Assembly: GCA_025354985.1 (NCBI GenBank)
Contig: JANXLU010000068.1
Location: 124,001-188,000 of the forward strand
DNA length: 64,000 nucleotides
Direction: 5' to 3'
Source: Chloroflexota bacterium
GTDB lineage: Bacteria; Chloroflexota; Anaerolineae; J036; Brachytrichaceae
Position numbers and translations under genes: made by a program. The notes beneath the pieces were generated by a model that did not search any database, had not been told where the DNA came from, and was given only the letters and a program-made list of their open reading frames with translations. Positions 26,485 to 35,317 of this stretch are shown here, in pieces. How positions within the stretch are numbered: position 1 is the stretch's first letter; each line of letters opens with the position of its first letter.

Positions 26485-29145
26485 ATGCCATCACTGATTG
26501 TTCCTTGCCTGGCCGAAATTGCCCTGCTTTCCGGTGTCCCTGCGGAACCATTGACTTATCTGGTTCCGGATGAGTTCCGCGCGGTCATTGGGCCCGGTTC
26601 GTTGGTAGTCGTGCCGTTACGTGCAAATATGGTTACAGGTGTGGTGCTGCGCGTCAACAATGACGCGCAGGCTCCTGCTTATGTTCTTCGTGCGATCGAC
26701 AAATTGCTCGATAACCAACCGGTGCTCGATACAAACCGCCTGACCCTCGCCGCCTGGATTAGTCGTGAATATCACACCCCGCTTGGGCGCGCCTGTGCGC
26801 TCATGATTCCACCTGGTCTGACACCAAAGACCGCGTATGTCATCCAGGTCCCGGATCCTTCCTCCGCATCTGAAAAAAGAAAGTCCCATGCCATGACTCC
26901 TGCAATTGCCGAACTGGTGCGATTTGTCAAAACGCGCGGCCCGCTCCTCGAACGTAAATTGGCGGCACATGCCCGCAAATCTAAATTCCCCAATTGGCGG
27001 GATTCGTTAACTCAGGCAACAAATGCCGGATTCTTGGTGCGCAAAAGCACACTTGAAATTCCAAAGGCACACCCAACCCGTACAACGGTGGTTCAACTCA
27101 CTATTGGCCCGCAAACCGTTGAGCTGGCGCAGGCCAACTTTGTTCGCAAACCATCCGACGCCACTGTTCGTCGAAGCGCGATTTTTGAAAATTTACAACG
27201 AAAAAATGGCATGGCATGGGCCGATTGGTTGCTTGCAGAAACCGGGGCCACGCGTGCAGATTTGGCCTGGATGCAGGATCGTGGATATCTACTTTTGGGC
27301 GATGCCCAGCGCTGGCGGGATCCACTGGCCGATAGTGATTACATATCAAAAACTGCGCCTCCTCTAACTGGCGACCAGCAGCGAGCGTGGGAGGCCGTTG
27401 CGCGTGGCTTGGATTCAAGTAACCAATCGGGAATGGTTGCTTCTGACACAGCCAGCAACCTGGACGAACCTCGTGAATTCCTTCTGCGCGGCGTGACGGG
27501 TTCCGGCAAAACCGAGATATATTTGCGTGCGGCCGAGCATGTCCTTGCAATGGGTAACGGGGCCATCATTCTGGTCCCAGAAATAAGCCTGACACCACAA
27601 ACTGCGCGCAGATTTTTGGAGCGCTTCCCTGGTCAGGTTGCGCTCATCCACTCGCGATTAAGCCCGGGGGAACGTTATGACACATGGCGCCGTATTCGTT
27701 CCGGTGACCTGGCCATCGTTGTGGGTGCACGATCTGCCCTATTTGCACCCGTCCCAAAGCTGGGCTTGGTGGTGATTGACGAAGAACACGATTCCAGTTA
27801 CAAGCAAGATTCGGCACCGCACTATGACGCGCGTGCAGTCGCCACGGTTGTCGCCAGACAGCACGGTGCGATTGTGATTCTGGGGAGTGCCACCCCAAGC
27901 CTGGAGATCATTGCCCGTGCAACGCTGCTACCCGCCCAAACTTCAGCCGCCAGTGGTGCACTTGAATCGCGGATCAAACTATTGGAACTCCCAAATCGCG
28001 TACGCGGCCATGCAGATAGGGTGGCCGAACAGGCCATCCGCCTCGGCGTCAAGCCAGTTTTCCTCAGCGAGGAGCGTAGCGTCGTTTACCAACCGCTACC
28101 TAATGTCCAGATTGTGGATATGCGCAGAGAACTGCGTGCAGGGAACAGTTCCATGTTTGGCGGATCTCTTCGCACCGCCCTGGCCCAAACACTGTCGCGC
28201 GGTGAACAGGCCCTCCTTTTCCTCAACCGGCGCGGGCTCGCCAGTTGCGTTGTGTGCCGCGATTGTGGGCAGCCCCTGCTATGCCCGAACGACGATGTGC
28301 CACTGACACTACATGGCGAAACAACTGCGGTCTCCACAATGCCAACTGCCTATGCGAAGCCTATCTTGCAGTGTCATCATTGTGAACACCGCGAACTAAT
28401 GCCATCAATTTGTCCCGGTTGTGGTAGCCCGCGCATCAAACAGATCGGGATTGGCACACAGCGGATCGAAGACGTCGTCCAGACCGAGTTCAAAACGGCA
28501 CGAATTGTGCGCTGGGATCGGGACACCGCCAGTAAACGTGGCGCCGCCGACAACTTACTAAAGCGATTTGTAAACCGCCAGGCAGATGTGCTCATCGGTA
28601 CCCAAATGATCGCAAAAGGGCTGGACTTGCCAATGGTTACACTTGTTGGGGTCGTGCTTGCCGATGTAGGGCTTTTCCTGCCAGATTTCCGTGCGAGTGA
28701 ACGTGTTTTCGACCTGATAGAGCAAGTTGCCGGTCGCGCCGGTCGTGGCCTGCTCAAGGGTCAGGTCATTGTTCAAACCTATAACCCTGATCATCCCGCG
28801 ATAAGTTTCGCCGCACATCATGACGTACTCGGGTTCGCCGCCCATGAACTCAAACACCGCAAAATGTTGGATCTTCCGCCCTTTACCCGTCTGGTGCGGT
28901 TTGAATTTGCCGACCCGGATCCGGCCATGGCGCGCCAAAAGTGCAGCGATTTGGCACGCCAACTGCGGACGCGAATCGCAAATCCGGCGGGTTTGATTGG
29001 ACCAAGTGCCTGTTACTTTCCCCGTAGAAACAAGGCTTACCGTTGGCAAGTGGTGGCGCGCTGCGTAACGCCAAACGGGTTGCTTGATGGACTCCAACTG
29101 CCGCGTGACTGCATCGTGGATGTGGACCCGGCAACCTTGTTATGA
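26485..29145 (+). CDS. priA: primosomal protein N' (replication restart helicase PriA)
   Basis: An 886-residue superfamily 2 helicase that reloads the replisome at stalled forks. The N-terminal part begins IVPCLAEIALLSG. Helicase motifs are Walker A GVTGSGKTEIYLRA (about residue 347), DEEHDSSYKQ and GSATPS. The paired zinc sites are CVVCRDCGQPLLCPN and CHHCEHRELMPSICPGCG, followed by GTQRIEDVV and the VAGRAGRG motif. I chose ATG 26485; twelve more in-frame codons upstream do not look like PriA. It is divergent from the radical SAM gene, sharing a regulatory region with two SOS-like boxes. Confidence 0.95.
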   Translation: MPSLIVPCLAEIALLSGVPAEPLTYLVPDEFRAVIGPGSLVVVPLRANMVTGVVLRVNNDAQAPAYVLRAIDKLLDNQPVLDTNRLTLAAWISREYHTPLGRACALMIPPGLTPKTAYVIQVPDPSSASEKRKSHAMTPAIAELVRFVKTRGPLLERKLAAHARKSKFPNWRDSLTQATNAGFLVRKSTLEIPKAHPTRTTVVQLTIGPQTVELAQANFVRKPSDATVRRSAIFENLQRKNGMAWADWLLAETGATRADLAWMQDRGYLLLGDAQRWRDPLADSDYISKTAPPLTGDQQRAWEAVARGLDSSNQSGMVASDTASNLDEPREFLLRGVTGSGKTEIYLRAAEHVLAMGNGAIILVPEISLTPQTARRFLERFPGQVALIHSRLSPGERYDTWRRIRSGDLAIVVGARSALFAPVPKLGLVVIDEEHDSSYKQDSAPHYDARAVATVVARQHGAIVILGSATPSLEIIARATLLPAQTSAASGALESRIKLLELPNRVRGHADRVAEQAIRLGVKPVFLSEERSVVYQPLPNVQIVDMRRELRAGNSSMFGGSLRTALAQTLSRGEQALLFLNRRGLASCVVCRDCGQPLLCPNDDVPLTLHGETTAVSTMPTAYAKPILQCHHCEHRELMPSICPGCGSPRIKQIGIGTQRIEDVVQTEFKTARIVRWDRDTASKRGAADNLLKRFVNRQADVLIGTQMIAKGLDLPMVTLVGVVLADVGLFLPDFRASERVFDLIEQVAGRAGRGLLKGQVIVQTYNPDHPAISFAAHHDVLGFAAHELKHRKMLDLPPFTRLVRFEFADPDPAMARQKCSDLARQLRTRIANPAGLIGPSACYFPRRNKAYRWQVVARCVTPNGLLDGLQLPRDCIVDVDPATLL

Positions 29146-29161
29146 AACGCCAAAAACGCAA

Positions 29162-29207
29162 ATCGGGGTTCAAAATCAAGCTTAGGTGCTCGACCATGAA
29201 CCCCGAT
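29162..29207. terminator. hairpin between priA and the tRNA cluster
   Basis: A perfect 11-base-pair inverted repeat (ATCGGGGTTCA and its complement) with a 24-base loop. It lies between the end of priA and the 3' end of the convergent tRNA-Ala. There is no strong T-run, and the loop is long, so it may act for either strand or in RNA 3'-end formation. Confidence 0.5.
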
Positions 29208-29219
29208 GAACCTTCCGTA

Positions 29220-29292
29220 TGGACCTGAGGGGATTTGAACCCCTGACCTCCTCAGTGCGATTGAGGCGCGCTCCCAACTGCGCTACAGGCCC
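29220..29292 (-). tRNA. tRNA-Ala (anticodon CGC)
   Basis: A full 73-base cloverleaf on the minus strand. The acceptor GGGCCTG pairs with CAGGTCC and includes a G3-U70 wobble, the alanine identity element. The anticodon stem is CCTCA/TGAGG with loop ATCGCAC, so the anticodon is CGC. The T arm is AGGGG-TTCAAAT-CCCCT. The discriminator is A and no CCA is encoded. It is the last of a three-tRNA group (Phe-Gly-Ala). Confidence 0.96.
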
Positions 29293-29314
29293 AAATACAC
29301 CCTTGGTATATTAA

Positions 29315-29386
29315 AGCGGGAGACGGGATTTGAACCCGCGACCTATTCCTTGGCAAGGAATCGCACTACCACTGTGCTACTCCCGC
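29315..29386 (-). tRNA. tRNA-Gly (anticodon GCC)
   Basis: A 72-base cloverleaf on the minus strand. Acceptor GCGGGAG pairs with CTCCCGC; the anticodon stem is ATTCC/GGAAT and the loop TTGCCAA gives anticodon GCC. The discriminator is T (normal for Gly). CCA is not encoded. It is 16 bases from tRNA-Phe and 22 from tRNA-Ala, so the three are probably one transcript. Confidence 0.97.
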
Positions 29387-29402
29387 ATGCCCCAACCTAA
29401 AG

Positions 29403-29475
29403 TGCCGACGGACAGGCTCGAACTGTCGACCCCACGATTTTCAGTCGTGTGCTCTACCAACTGAGCTACATCGGC
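29403..29475 (-). tRNA. tRNA-Phe (anticodon GAA)
   Basis: A 73-base cloverleaf on the minus strand. Acceptor GCCGATG pairs with CGTCGGC; the anticodon stem CACGA/TCGTG encloses loop CTGAAAA, giving GAA. The discriminator is A, and CCA is not encoded. It is first in the Phe-Gly-Ala group. A TATAAT on the minus strand at 29542-29537 is a possible -10, though its -35 is weak. Confidence 0.97.
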
Positions 29476-29555
29476 ATTATAACACTTGGGCAAGCGTGCT
29501 GAATCGGATCAGCTTCCTGATCAGAACAGCGCAGAAATTATACACGGTCTTAAGA

Positions 29556-30338
29556 TTACCGACGCACGATGAAATCGTCTACCGCCACGTGTGTGCGTTT
29601 TTCGGGATCTGCCGTTATTACCAACCCCACTTGCCCTTTCGCCACTTTACTAAGATCGGCCTGTCCCACTTCAACTTCATTAACGTACAGTCGCGCCCGA
29701 CCTGCCGTCATGTCTGATCGTAAATGGGTATACGCCGTCGCAGCGCGCTGGCTGCCACGTGCGAGATTGCCTGATCCCAACATGGTGAAACTGTCCTTTC
29801 CGCCATCTTTCGTACCCAGCTGAAACGTCCATTTTCCATCCTGAAATGGATAGTATTCAAAGTAATAGGCGGCCGAAGGTGTATATCGAACAATCAGGCC
29901 GTAGCGAGCGTTGACATCTGTATTTCCATCCACCCATTTCATGTCAGCCTCCACGCTGGCGCTGTCATAGTCGCCCGTCAAATATTCATGTAAGGCGGTG
30001 CCCGTCACCTCACCATGAAACTGCTCGTCAACAAGGCTAATCTTGTAATCCTTGCCCGAAGACGGTGGAAATGACCAGTGATCAAGGTTGTCAAACCTTT
30101 CTTGGGCAAGGATTTCACGGGAGGACACCACGCTTGATGGCTGAATGACCGTTGATTGATCTATCAGACGGCGTGCTGCCAGAACTCCACCTGCAACAAA
30201 CCCAATGACAAGCACGACCAACAAAATCAAACCAGCCGGACGAACTTTGATCGTAACCCTGGGCTTCGAACGTGTCACGACGGGTTGCAAATTCCGCTTT
30301 GCGGCTCGTTTTTTGGCGCGGTTGCTTCCGTCGTTCAT
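29556..30338 (-). CDS. single-pass membrane protein with extracytoplasmic lectin-like beta domain
   Basis: A 260-residue protein. About 35 basic N-terminal residues (KKRAAKRNLQP) precede one membrane helix, GLILLVVLVIGFVAGGVLAA (near residues 36-55). The outer part, about 200 residues, has the pattern of concanavalin-like/DUF1080-type beta-sandwiches: FDNLDHWSF, ADMKWVDGNTDVNARYGLIVRY, YFEYYPFQDGKWTFQLG, RLYVNEVEVG and a closing VAVDDFIVRR. Such domains often bind sugars, but no ligand can be named. The ATG at 30338 overlaps the stop of the upstream hydrolase gene by one base (TGATG). Confidence 0.7.
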   Translation of the reverse strand: MNDGSNRAKKRAAKRNLQPVVTRSKPRVTIKVRPAGLILLVVLVIGFVAGGVLAARRLIDQSTVIQPSSVVSSREILAQERFDNLDHWSFPPSSGKDYKISLVDEQFHGEVTGTALHEYLTGDYDSASVEADMKWVDGNTDVNARYGLIVRYTPSAAYYFEYYPFQDGKWTFQLGTKDGGKDSFTMLGSGNLARGSQRAATAYTHLRSDMTAGRARLYVNEVEVGQADLSKVAKGQVGLVITADPEKRTHVAVDDFIVRR

Positions 30339-31168
30339 CACTTTTGTTCAAAAAGTTGCTGAAAACTCTCGAGAATTACTGGCCACGCCCGCGACTGCGG
30401 TGCGACCAATTCAAAGTGACCACAGTCCTCGATGACCTTTAACGTCACAGTATCACCCGCTTTCATCGCCGCCTCGGGATAAGCGACAACGTGGCTGAGC
30501 GGCACGTCATAATCCTGCCGACCATGAACCAAAATTTGCGGAGTGCCCAGAGGCAACCGCTCAATCGGACTGGCATATGCGTAGCGATCGGGCACCTCGT
30601 CGGGCAATCCGCCCATTAGTTTTACAACGTTTTCCGAACAAACGCCACACGCAAGTGTGTCTGCAAGGTCGGTAATACCGGCAAGGGACAGCACGCCACG
30701 CAACCCAATTATGTTTGAACCTTGCAAAGCCGTCGCTCGTGGGCCCAGTTCTGCAGCAAGCCACAACGCCAGATGACCTCCTGCGCTGTGTCCGGTGACC
30801 ACTACCCGCGATAGGTCCAGCGGCTGATTCTTGGCCGCCTCGACGAGGCGACTGACTGCGCCTTTGACGTCCTCAAATATGACCGGCCACTCACCGCCAT
30901 TGTCAGTTCGCCGATATTCAATACTCCAAACCGCATAGCCTTGATCTGCCAGTGCACGACAAAATGGTCGCAAATGCAGCCGGTCGTACCTGGCCCGCCA
31001 ACATCCGCCATGAATGGCAATGATCACTGGCCAGCGATCGACTAGACTAGGATTCGATTCTGGCAAAAATAGGTCACTGGATTGGTCGCCTTCGCCAAAA
31101 CCCATGGGCGGCGCTCCAGCGGCCAGCCCAAAAAGCGTTTCGCCGGTCATTGGTGTAAAAGTTGTCAT
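30338..31168 (-). CDS. alpha/beta hydrolase, kynurenine-formamidase/BD-FAE-like esterase
   Basis: A 276-residue alpha/beta hydrolase. The HGGCW oxyanion-hole motif (HGGxW, as in arylformamidase and HSL-type esterases) is near residue 65, and the nucleophile elbow GHSAGG near residue 135. Asp in HGRQDYDVP and His in DCGHFELV complete the triad. The ATG at 31168 (MTTFTPMTG) is preferred over an 18-residue upstream extension. Kynurenine formamidase is one possibility, but no tryptophan-catabolism genes are near, so the substrate is open. Confidence 0.8.
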   Translation of the reverse strand: MTTFTPMTGETLFGLAAGAPPMGFGEGDQSSDLFLPESNPSLVDRWPVIIAIHGGCWRARYDRLHLRPFCRALADQGYAVWSIEYRRTDNGGEWPVIFEDVKGAVSRLVEAAKNQPLDLSRVVVTGHSAGGHLALWLAAELGPRATALQGSNIIGLRGVLSLAGITDLADTLACGVCSENVVKLMGGLPDEVPDRYAYASPIERLPLGTPQILVHGRQDYDVPLSHVVAYPEAAMKAGDTVTLKVIEDCGHFELVAPQSRAWPVILESFQQLFEQK

Positions 31169-31305
31169 TGGTGGTTGATGGGCATTGTAAATTAGACCAG
31201 CGACTTGCCTGTACCAGAACAAAACCTAGTAATATTGAGTGGCAATCTGGCATTGTCTCCTGCAGGTCGTTTGCAGGCCAAGCCACACGTTGGTTGCCCA
31301 AACGC

Positions 31306-32343
31306 ATGGTTCGACCGTTTGACATCAGGGACATGAGCACGCTACAGCGCCTCGGCGCACGTGGGCGCTCTCTCGCGCTCGAGAGTTCCCATATCGACGG
31401 GCTAAATCCGCTTATTGACGCAGTGCGATCTGTTTTGCAAATTGGGGTTGCATTTCCACACACGGCGGACCGGCAAGTTATTTTGACTCATCGCGTCGAA
31501 GGTGGGGCCGCCGATGCCCTGGCAATGATTCAACTCGTTGCCGCTCGACCCGGTAACCATCCACGCGTTGCGCTAGTGACCTATGCCTCACCAGCGCCAA
31601 ATACTGACCAATCGACCGCGGCATGGGAGGCACTGATCGACGCGGCACAAAGTCTTGCAGCCTCCGAGCTTGTCCGGTTTATGGTGGCCGAGGTTCCCGA
31701 GGACAGTCGGGAGGAGGACATCTTCCGTGCAAACGGATTCGTGCCTATCATTCACCAGGACCTTCTAAAGCTTACGCCAACCAATCGTGATCGCGTTCGA
31801 TCCCATAGTCCGGGTTCGCAACCATCGGTGCCGGTGGAAGGTATGCGCGTGCAGGCTGAGAAGGATGACTTACACATACGCCTGCTGGCAGGTCGTGTAA
31901 TCCCCAAAGTGGCCGCGATGCACATGGGCAACGTGGATCCAACGCGCATACTGCACCAAACCCGCACTGGCTACCTGCTTATGCATGCACAGGAAGCGTG
32001 CGGTCACGTGAGCATAAATCGTGGCAGGCGCGCAAGGTGCATGCGATTATTGTTTCGTCATGATCTACCGGAAATAGAACCGAAAATCGCTCCAATGTTG
32101 GAGTCCGTCATACGTGACGAGTCCGTCGCATCAGGTCAAACCATTTACTGCATGCTCCCGAGTTACCTAAGCTGGCTATTACCAATACTTGACGAATTAG
32201 GATTTGTACACGTAATGTCAACCTCAACCATGCTAAAACATATGACCGCCGTAGTGCGGACGCCTGTTTGGCAGGCCAAGAAAATTCCCGCCGCCGCCGG
32301 ATTGATTCGCAACGATCATAGGTCGCGATTCACACGCACTTAA
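31306..32343 (+). CDS. GNAT-like (acetyltransferase-fold) protein, possibly degenerate
   Basis: A 345-residue protein whose start MVRPFDIRDMSTLQRL is typical of GNAT acetyltransferases. Two halves of similar size each show an acetyltransferase-like order of strands: residues 1-165, ending in FRANGFVPIIHQDLLKL, and about 190-330, ending in LDELGFVHVMSTSTMLKH. A clear acetyl-CoA P-loop (RxxGxG/A) is not visible in either half, so activity is doubtful. I chose ATG 31306 because the 48 residues upstream are unlike the family. Codon use and length are otherwise ordinary. It stands divergent from the hydrolase and 18 bases before the R3H ATPase gene. Confidence 0.55.
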   Translation: MVRPFDIRDMSTLQRLGARGRSLALESSHIDGLNPLIDAVRSVLQIGVAFPHTADRQVILTHRVEGGAADALAMIQLVAARPGNHPRVALVTYASPAPNTDQSTAAWEALIDAAQSLAASELVRFMVAEVPEDSREEDIFRANGFVPIIHQDLLKLTPTNRDRVRSHSPGSQPSVPVEGMRVQAEKDDLHIRLLAGRVIPKVAAMHMGNVDPTRILHQTRTGYLLMHAQEACGHVSINRGRRARCMRLLFRHDLPEIEPKIAPMLESVIRDESVASGQTIYCMLPSYLSWLLPILDELGFVHVMSTSTMLKHMTAVVRTPVWQAKKIPAAAGLIRNDHRSRFTRT

Positions 32344-32361
32344 ACAAAACAACAAATATTC

Positions 32362-34062
32362 ATGGCTTATATGCAAGAAACACGAATAACGGACGACTTG
32401 GAAGGCTTACTGGATGTTCTGCCACCGTTCGTAGTCACGCAACTGCGATCCACTGGTCACTTTGCCGACCTTATTGAGATTGTGATGGACTTGGGACGGG
32501 TTCCGGAAATTCGCTTCGCCAGCGCCGTAGGCTCGGATTCCGAAAACGAAACCACGGTTCTTTTGGACGGCGAGGTAGTTCGCGAACATTTGGATCAGGT
32601 TCTTACCGGTATTGGTCAATTTGACGCTGATAACCGTGCGGGCATCACCCGAACACTGCATCGCATTAGCGCAATAAAAAACAGACGCGGCGAAGTGGTG
32701 GGTATAACGTGCCGCGTTGGTCGCGCAGTCTACGGCACAATAGAAATCATTGCCGACATCATCAAGAGTGGCAAAAGTGTCTTGCTGCTTGGCCGGCCCG
32801 GTGTCGGTAAAACAACCATGTTACGCGAGGCTGCACGCGTCCTTGCGGAGACGCGCCGTGTTGTGATCGTCGACACCAGCAATGAAATCGGTGGCGATGG
32901 AGACATTGCCCACCCGGCTGTTGGCCGGGCGCGTCGGATGCAGGTCGCCAAACCTTCGCTACAGCATGAAGTAATGATCGAGGCGGTCGAAAACCACAAT
33001 CCTCAGGTGATCGTTATTGATGAAATCGGCCGTGAGCAAGAGGCCGAAGCTGCGCGCACTATAGCCGAGCGCGGTGTTCAGCTAATCGGCACGGCCCATG
33101 GTCAAACGCTTGAAAACCTCATGCAAAATCCGACCCTAAGCGACCTTGTCGGGGGCATTGAAAGCGTAACCTTGGGAGATGATGAAGCGCGCAGACGCCA
33201 TACCCAAAAAACTGTCCTTGAGCGTCGGGCGCCGCCCACGTTTGACGTGTTGGTCGAGCTTCAGACACGTCACAAATTGGTAGTCCACACAGTGCTTGCC
33301 GATGCTGTTGACGCGCTCCTGCGTGGTCGTCAGCCACCTACCGAGCTGCGTGCGGTGGATGCCGAGGGACGGCTCACAATGCAGAAGAACGCCGGCGCTC
33401 CGGGGACGGAAGCGCGAGGTGAACCCCGCCGCGAATCCTTTGATGGTCGACGCGACCACTCCGAACCCCGTACGGCTGTTCGCAAGGCAACCTCGGAGGA
33501 TCAACCGTTGTCCGAGGTGTTTACGATCCCGCTTGCAGGTACTGGAGATTCCGTTGCCCCGCCGGAGGAAGTGTTTAATTCCAAATTTGTCGACCAACGT
33601 CTTCGTCTGATGCAGGTCTTTCCATTTGGAATTCCCCGCAACCGTCTCCTCCAAGCCGTTCGACACCTTGGTGTCCCGGTCGAGGTTGTGGATAGCGTCG
33701 ACGATGCGGACGTGGTTGTAACGGCCAAGAGCTACTACCGGCAACGCCCGCGCACCATTACCGATGCCGAACACAGAAATGTCCCGATTTATGTGTTACG
33801 AAGCAACAGCGCGGTCCAAATGGAGAGCGTGCTGGCAAGCCTGTTTAACATTGCACCCGGTGATGCCGCTCCGACGGCTGATGCAATGACTGAAACAGCG
33901 ACTGCGATCCAGCGAGTGTTGGGTGGCGAGCGCACGATAGACCTCTCACCGCAAAATCAATTTGTACGCCGCAAACAACATGAGCTGGCCAGGGAATCCA
34001 ACCTGGTAAGTCACTCCCATGGAAAAGAACCTTACCGCCATGTGCGAATCTTTCGAGAATGA
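32362..34062 (+). CDS. SpoIIIAA-like ATPase with C-terminal R3H domain
   Basis: A 566-residue cytoplasmic protein. The N-terminal 100 residues resemble the SpoIIIAA/Ycf45 entry domain (LLDVLPPFVVTQL, GRVPEIRF). The ATPase core has Walker A GRPGVGKTT (about residue 144) and Walker B VIVIDEIG (about 217). An acidic/basic linker follows (about 330-400). The last 40 residues, with RRKQHELARESNLVSHSHG and EPYRHVRIF, form an R3H single-strand nucleic-acid-binding motif. Proteins with this architecture occur in Cyanobacteria, Chloroflexota and plastids, without a settled function. A NurA-like nuclease gene follows by 49 bases. Confidence 0.88.
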   Translation: MAYMQETRITDDLEGLLDVLPPFVVTQLRSTGHFADLIEIVMDLGRVPEIRFASAVGSDSENETTVLLDGEVVREHLDQVLTGIGQFDADNRAGITRTLHRISAIKNRRGEVVGITCRVGRAVYGTIEIIADIIKSGKSVLLLGRPGVGKTTMLREAARVLAETRRVVIVDTSNEIGGDGDIAHPAVGRARRMQVAKPSLQHEVMIEAVENHNPQVIVIDEIGREQEAEAARTIAERGVQLIGTAHGQTLENLMQNPTLSDLVGGIESVTLGDDEARRRHTQKTVLERRAPPTFDVLVELQTRHKLVVHTVLADAVDALLRGRQPPTELRAVDAEGRLTMQKNAGAPGTEARGEPRRESFDGRRDHSEPRTAVRKATSEDQPLSEVFTIPLAGTGDSVAPPEEVFNSKFVDQRLRLMQVFPFGIPRNRLLQAVRHLGVPVEVVDSVDDADVVVTAKSYYRQRPRTITDAEHRNVPIYVLRSNSAVQMESVLASLFNIAPGDAAPTADAMTETATAIQRVLGGERTIDLSPQNQFVRRKQHELARESNLVSHSHGKEPYRHVRIFRE

Positions 34063-34111
34063 CTCGTGGATTCACGGTCACTACACCGCACGGCTCACGC
34101 GTAAAACCTGA

Positions 34112-35317
34112 ATGCCATTCGACCCATCTGCCGTCAGCAAGCTAGTGCCGAGACTGGCCGCAAGTTCGGCGCTCGCACGCGATGCGCGCGCCGAACATAT
34201 CCGCCGATTGCAACTGTTTTGGCAACCCGGGTTTGACCTGGAGGTTTGGTTACGTCAATTCGCGGCCGCAAATAAGCCCGGGCAATCCGCTGCCGCATCA
34301 GCACGGTTTGTTCCTGGCACCCTGCCCTCAAATGTATTCGAGACCGCTGGCGTAGAGTCCGAGGACTACGTTCTAATCACCTGTGACGGCTCGCAGATCA
34401 TGCCAGATCGGCATGCCTCTGCGCTGTTTGCCATGCTCCAGTCCGCTTGCGTCGTGCTACAGTACGGATTAGGTGGAAGCGACCACCCATCGATGCTGAC
34501 GGCGGCCATAGCCGCTTTGCAAATCCGGAAAACGAAGTTCTATTCTGATGACGAGTTGTGGGTTGATGGCGATTTGGTCTCACCTGCCACACTAAGCAAT
34601 GAGCGGGACGTTCAAGAAATCGAACACCTGGCTGAAACCGCTGAAAGTCTTGCCGCCGCTGGCGGACGCGTGGTTGCGCTGGCCGATGGCTCCTTAATGC
34701 CTTTTGCGCTAATCACTGGCAGGCTTCCGCAGCAGCAGGCCACCGCAATGGCCGAAAGGATAACTGTTGCACTAACTCGCCTGCGAGACTCGCGTGCGCT
34801 GGTCGCCGGGTATGTCGATCGGCCCGGCAGCAATACCCTCGCGATGTCGTTGGCGCATGGCTGCTATGGCGCAGCCATGTCCCAAGGAGTGCGTGCAGCT
34901 GTTGCGAACCTGGCCGATCGGCACATCGTGGAAGGGGTCACGCCTGTCGGCCACCGTACGGCCTTGTTCGAGCCGGGGTGGGCATCCCCGGCAATAGCCC
35001 ACGTGGCTGCGGCCGGACACGGCTTTGTAGCCACATACCTGAACGTGAGCAAATATCCTCACAAACCCTATATCGCACGCATTGAGGTGCCTACCTGGTG
35101 TGCTTCAAGGATCCCGGAATTGCATGCAATCGTCCAGCGTCATTGTGACGCCAGTGTGGGTGATCCATACCCGTTCTGCCTAAAGGCAGCGCATGAGTGC
35201 GCTGTTATCACCCGCGAGGATCAACGGGAGATCGCACAATTCGTCGATCGCGCCCTATTAAACGAAGGCATTCTACCCGCCATGTCGGCAAAACAATCGG
35301 CAAAGGACCTCGGCTGA
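34112..35317 (+). CDS. NurA-domain nuclease-like protein
   Basis: A 401-residue protein with the NurA fold pattern. ITCDGSQI near residue 91 carries the metal-binding Asp. A second acidic site ALADGSLMPF lies near residue 194 and GYVDRPGSN near residue 232. The C-terminal stretch YPFCLKAAHECAVITRED corresponds to the closing helix region. NurA acts with the HerA ATPase in DNA end resection in Archaea and some Bacteria; no HerA gene is adjacent. The neighbouring R3H ATPase may be its partner (inference). Its stop overlaps the next start (TGATG). Confidence 0.75.
   Translation: MPFDPSAVSKLVPRLAASSALARDARAEHIRRLQLFWQPGFDLEVWLRQFAAANKPGQSAAASARFVPGTLPSNVFETAGVESEDYVLITCDGSQIMPDRHASALFAMLQSACVVLQYGLGGSDHPSMLTAAIAALQIRKTKFYSDDELWVDGDLVSPATLSNERDVQEIEHLAETAESLAAAGGRVVALADGSLMPFALITGRLPQQQATAMAERITVALTRLRDSRALVAGYVDRPGSNTLAMSLAHGCYGAAMSQGVRAAVANLADRHIVEGVTPVGHRTALFEPGWASPAIAHVAAAGHGFVATYLNVSKYPHKPYIARIEVPTWCASRIPELHAIVQRHCDASVGDPYPFCLKAAHECAVITREDQREIAQFVDRALLNEGILPAMSAKQSAKDLG

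Noticed and set aside
29507-29522. GATCAG-CTTC-CTGATC stem-loop near tRNA-Phe
   Set aside because: Six-base stem with no T-run; too weak to call a terminator, although the position is suggestive.
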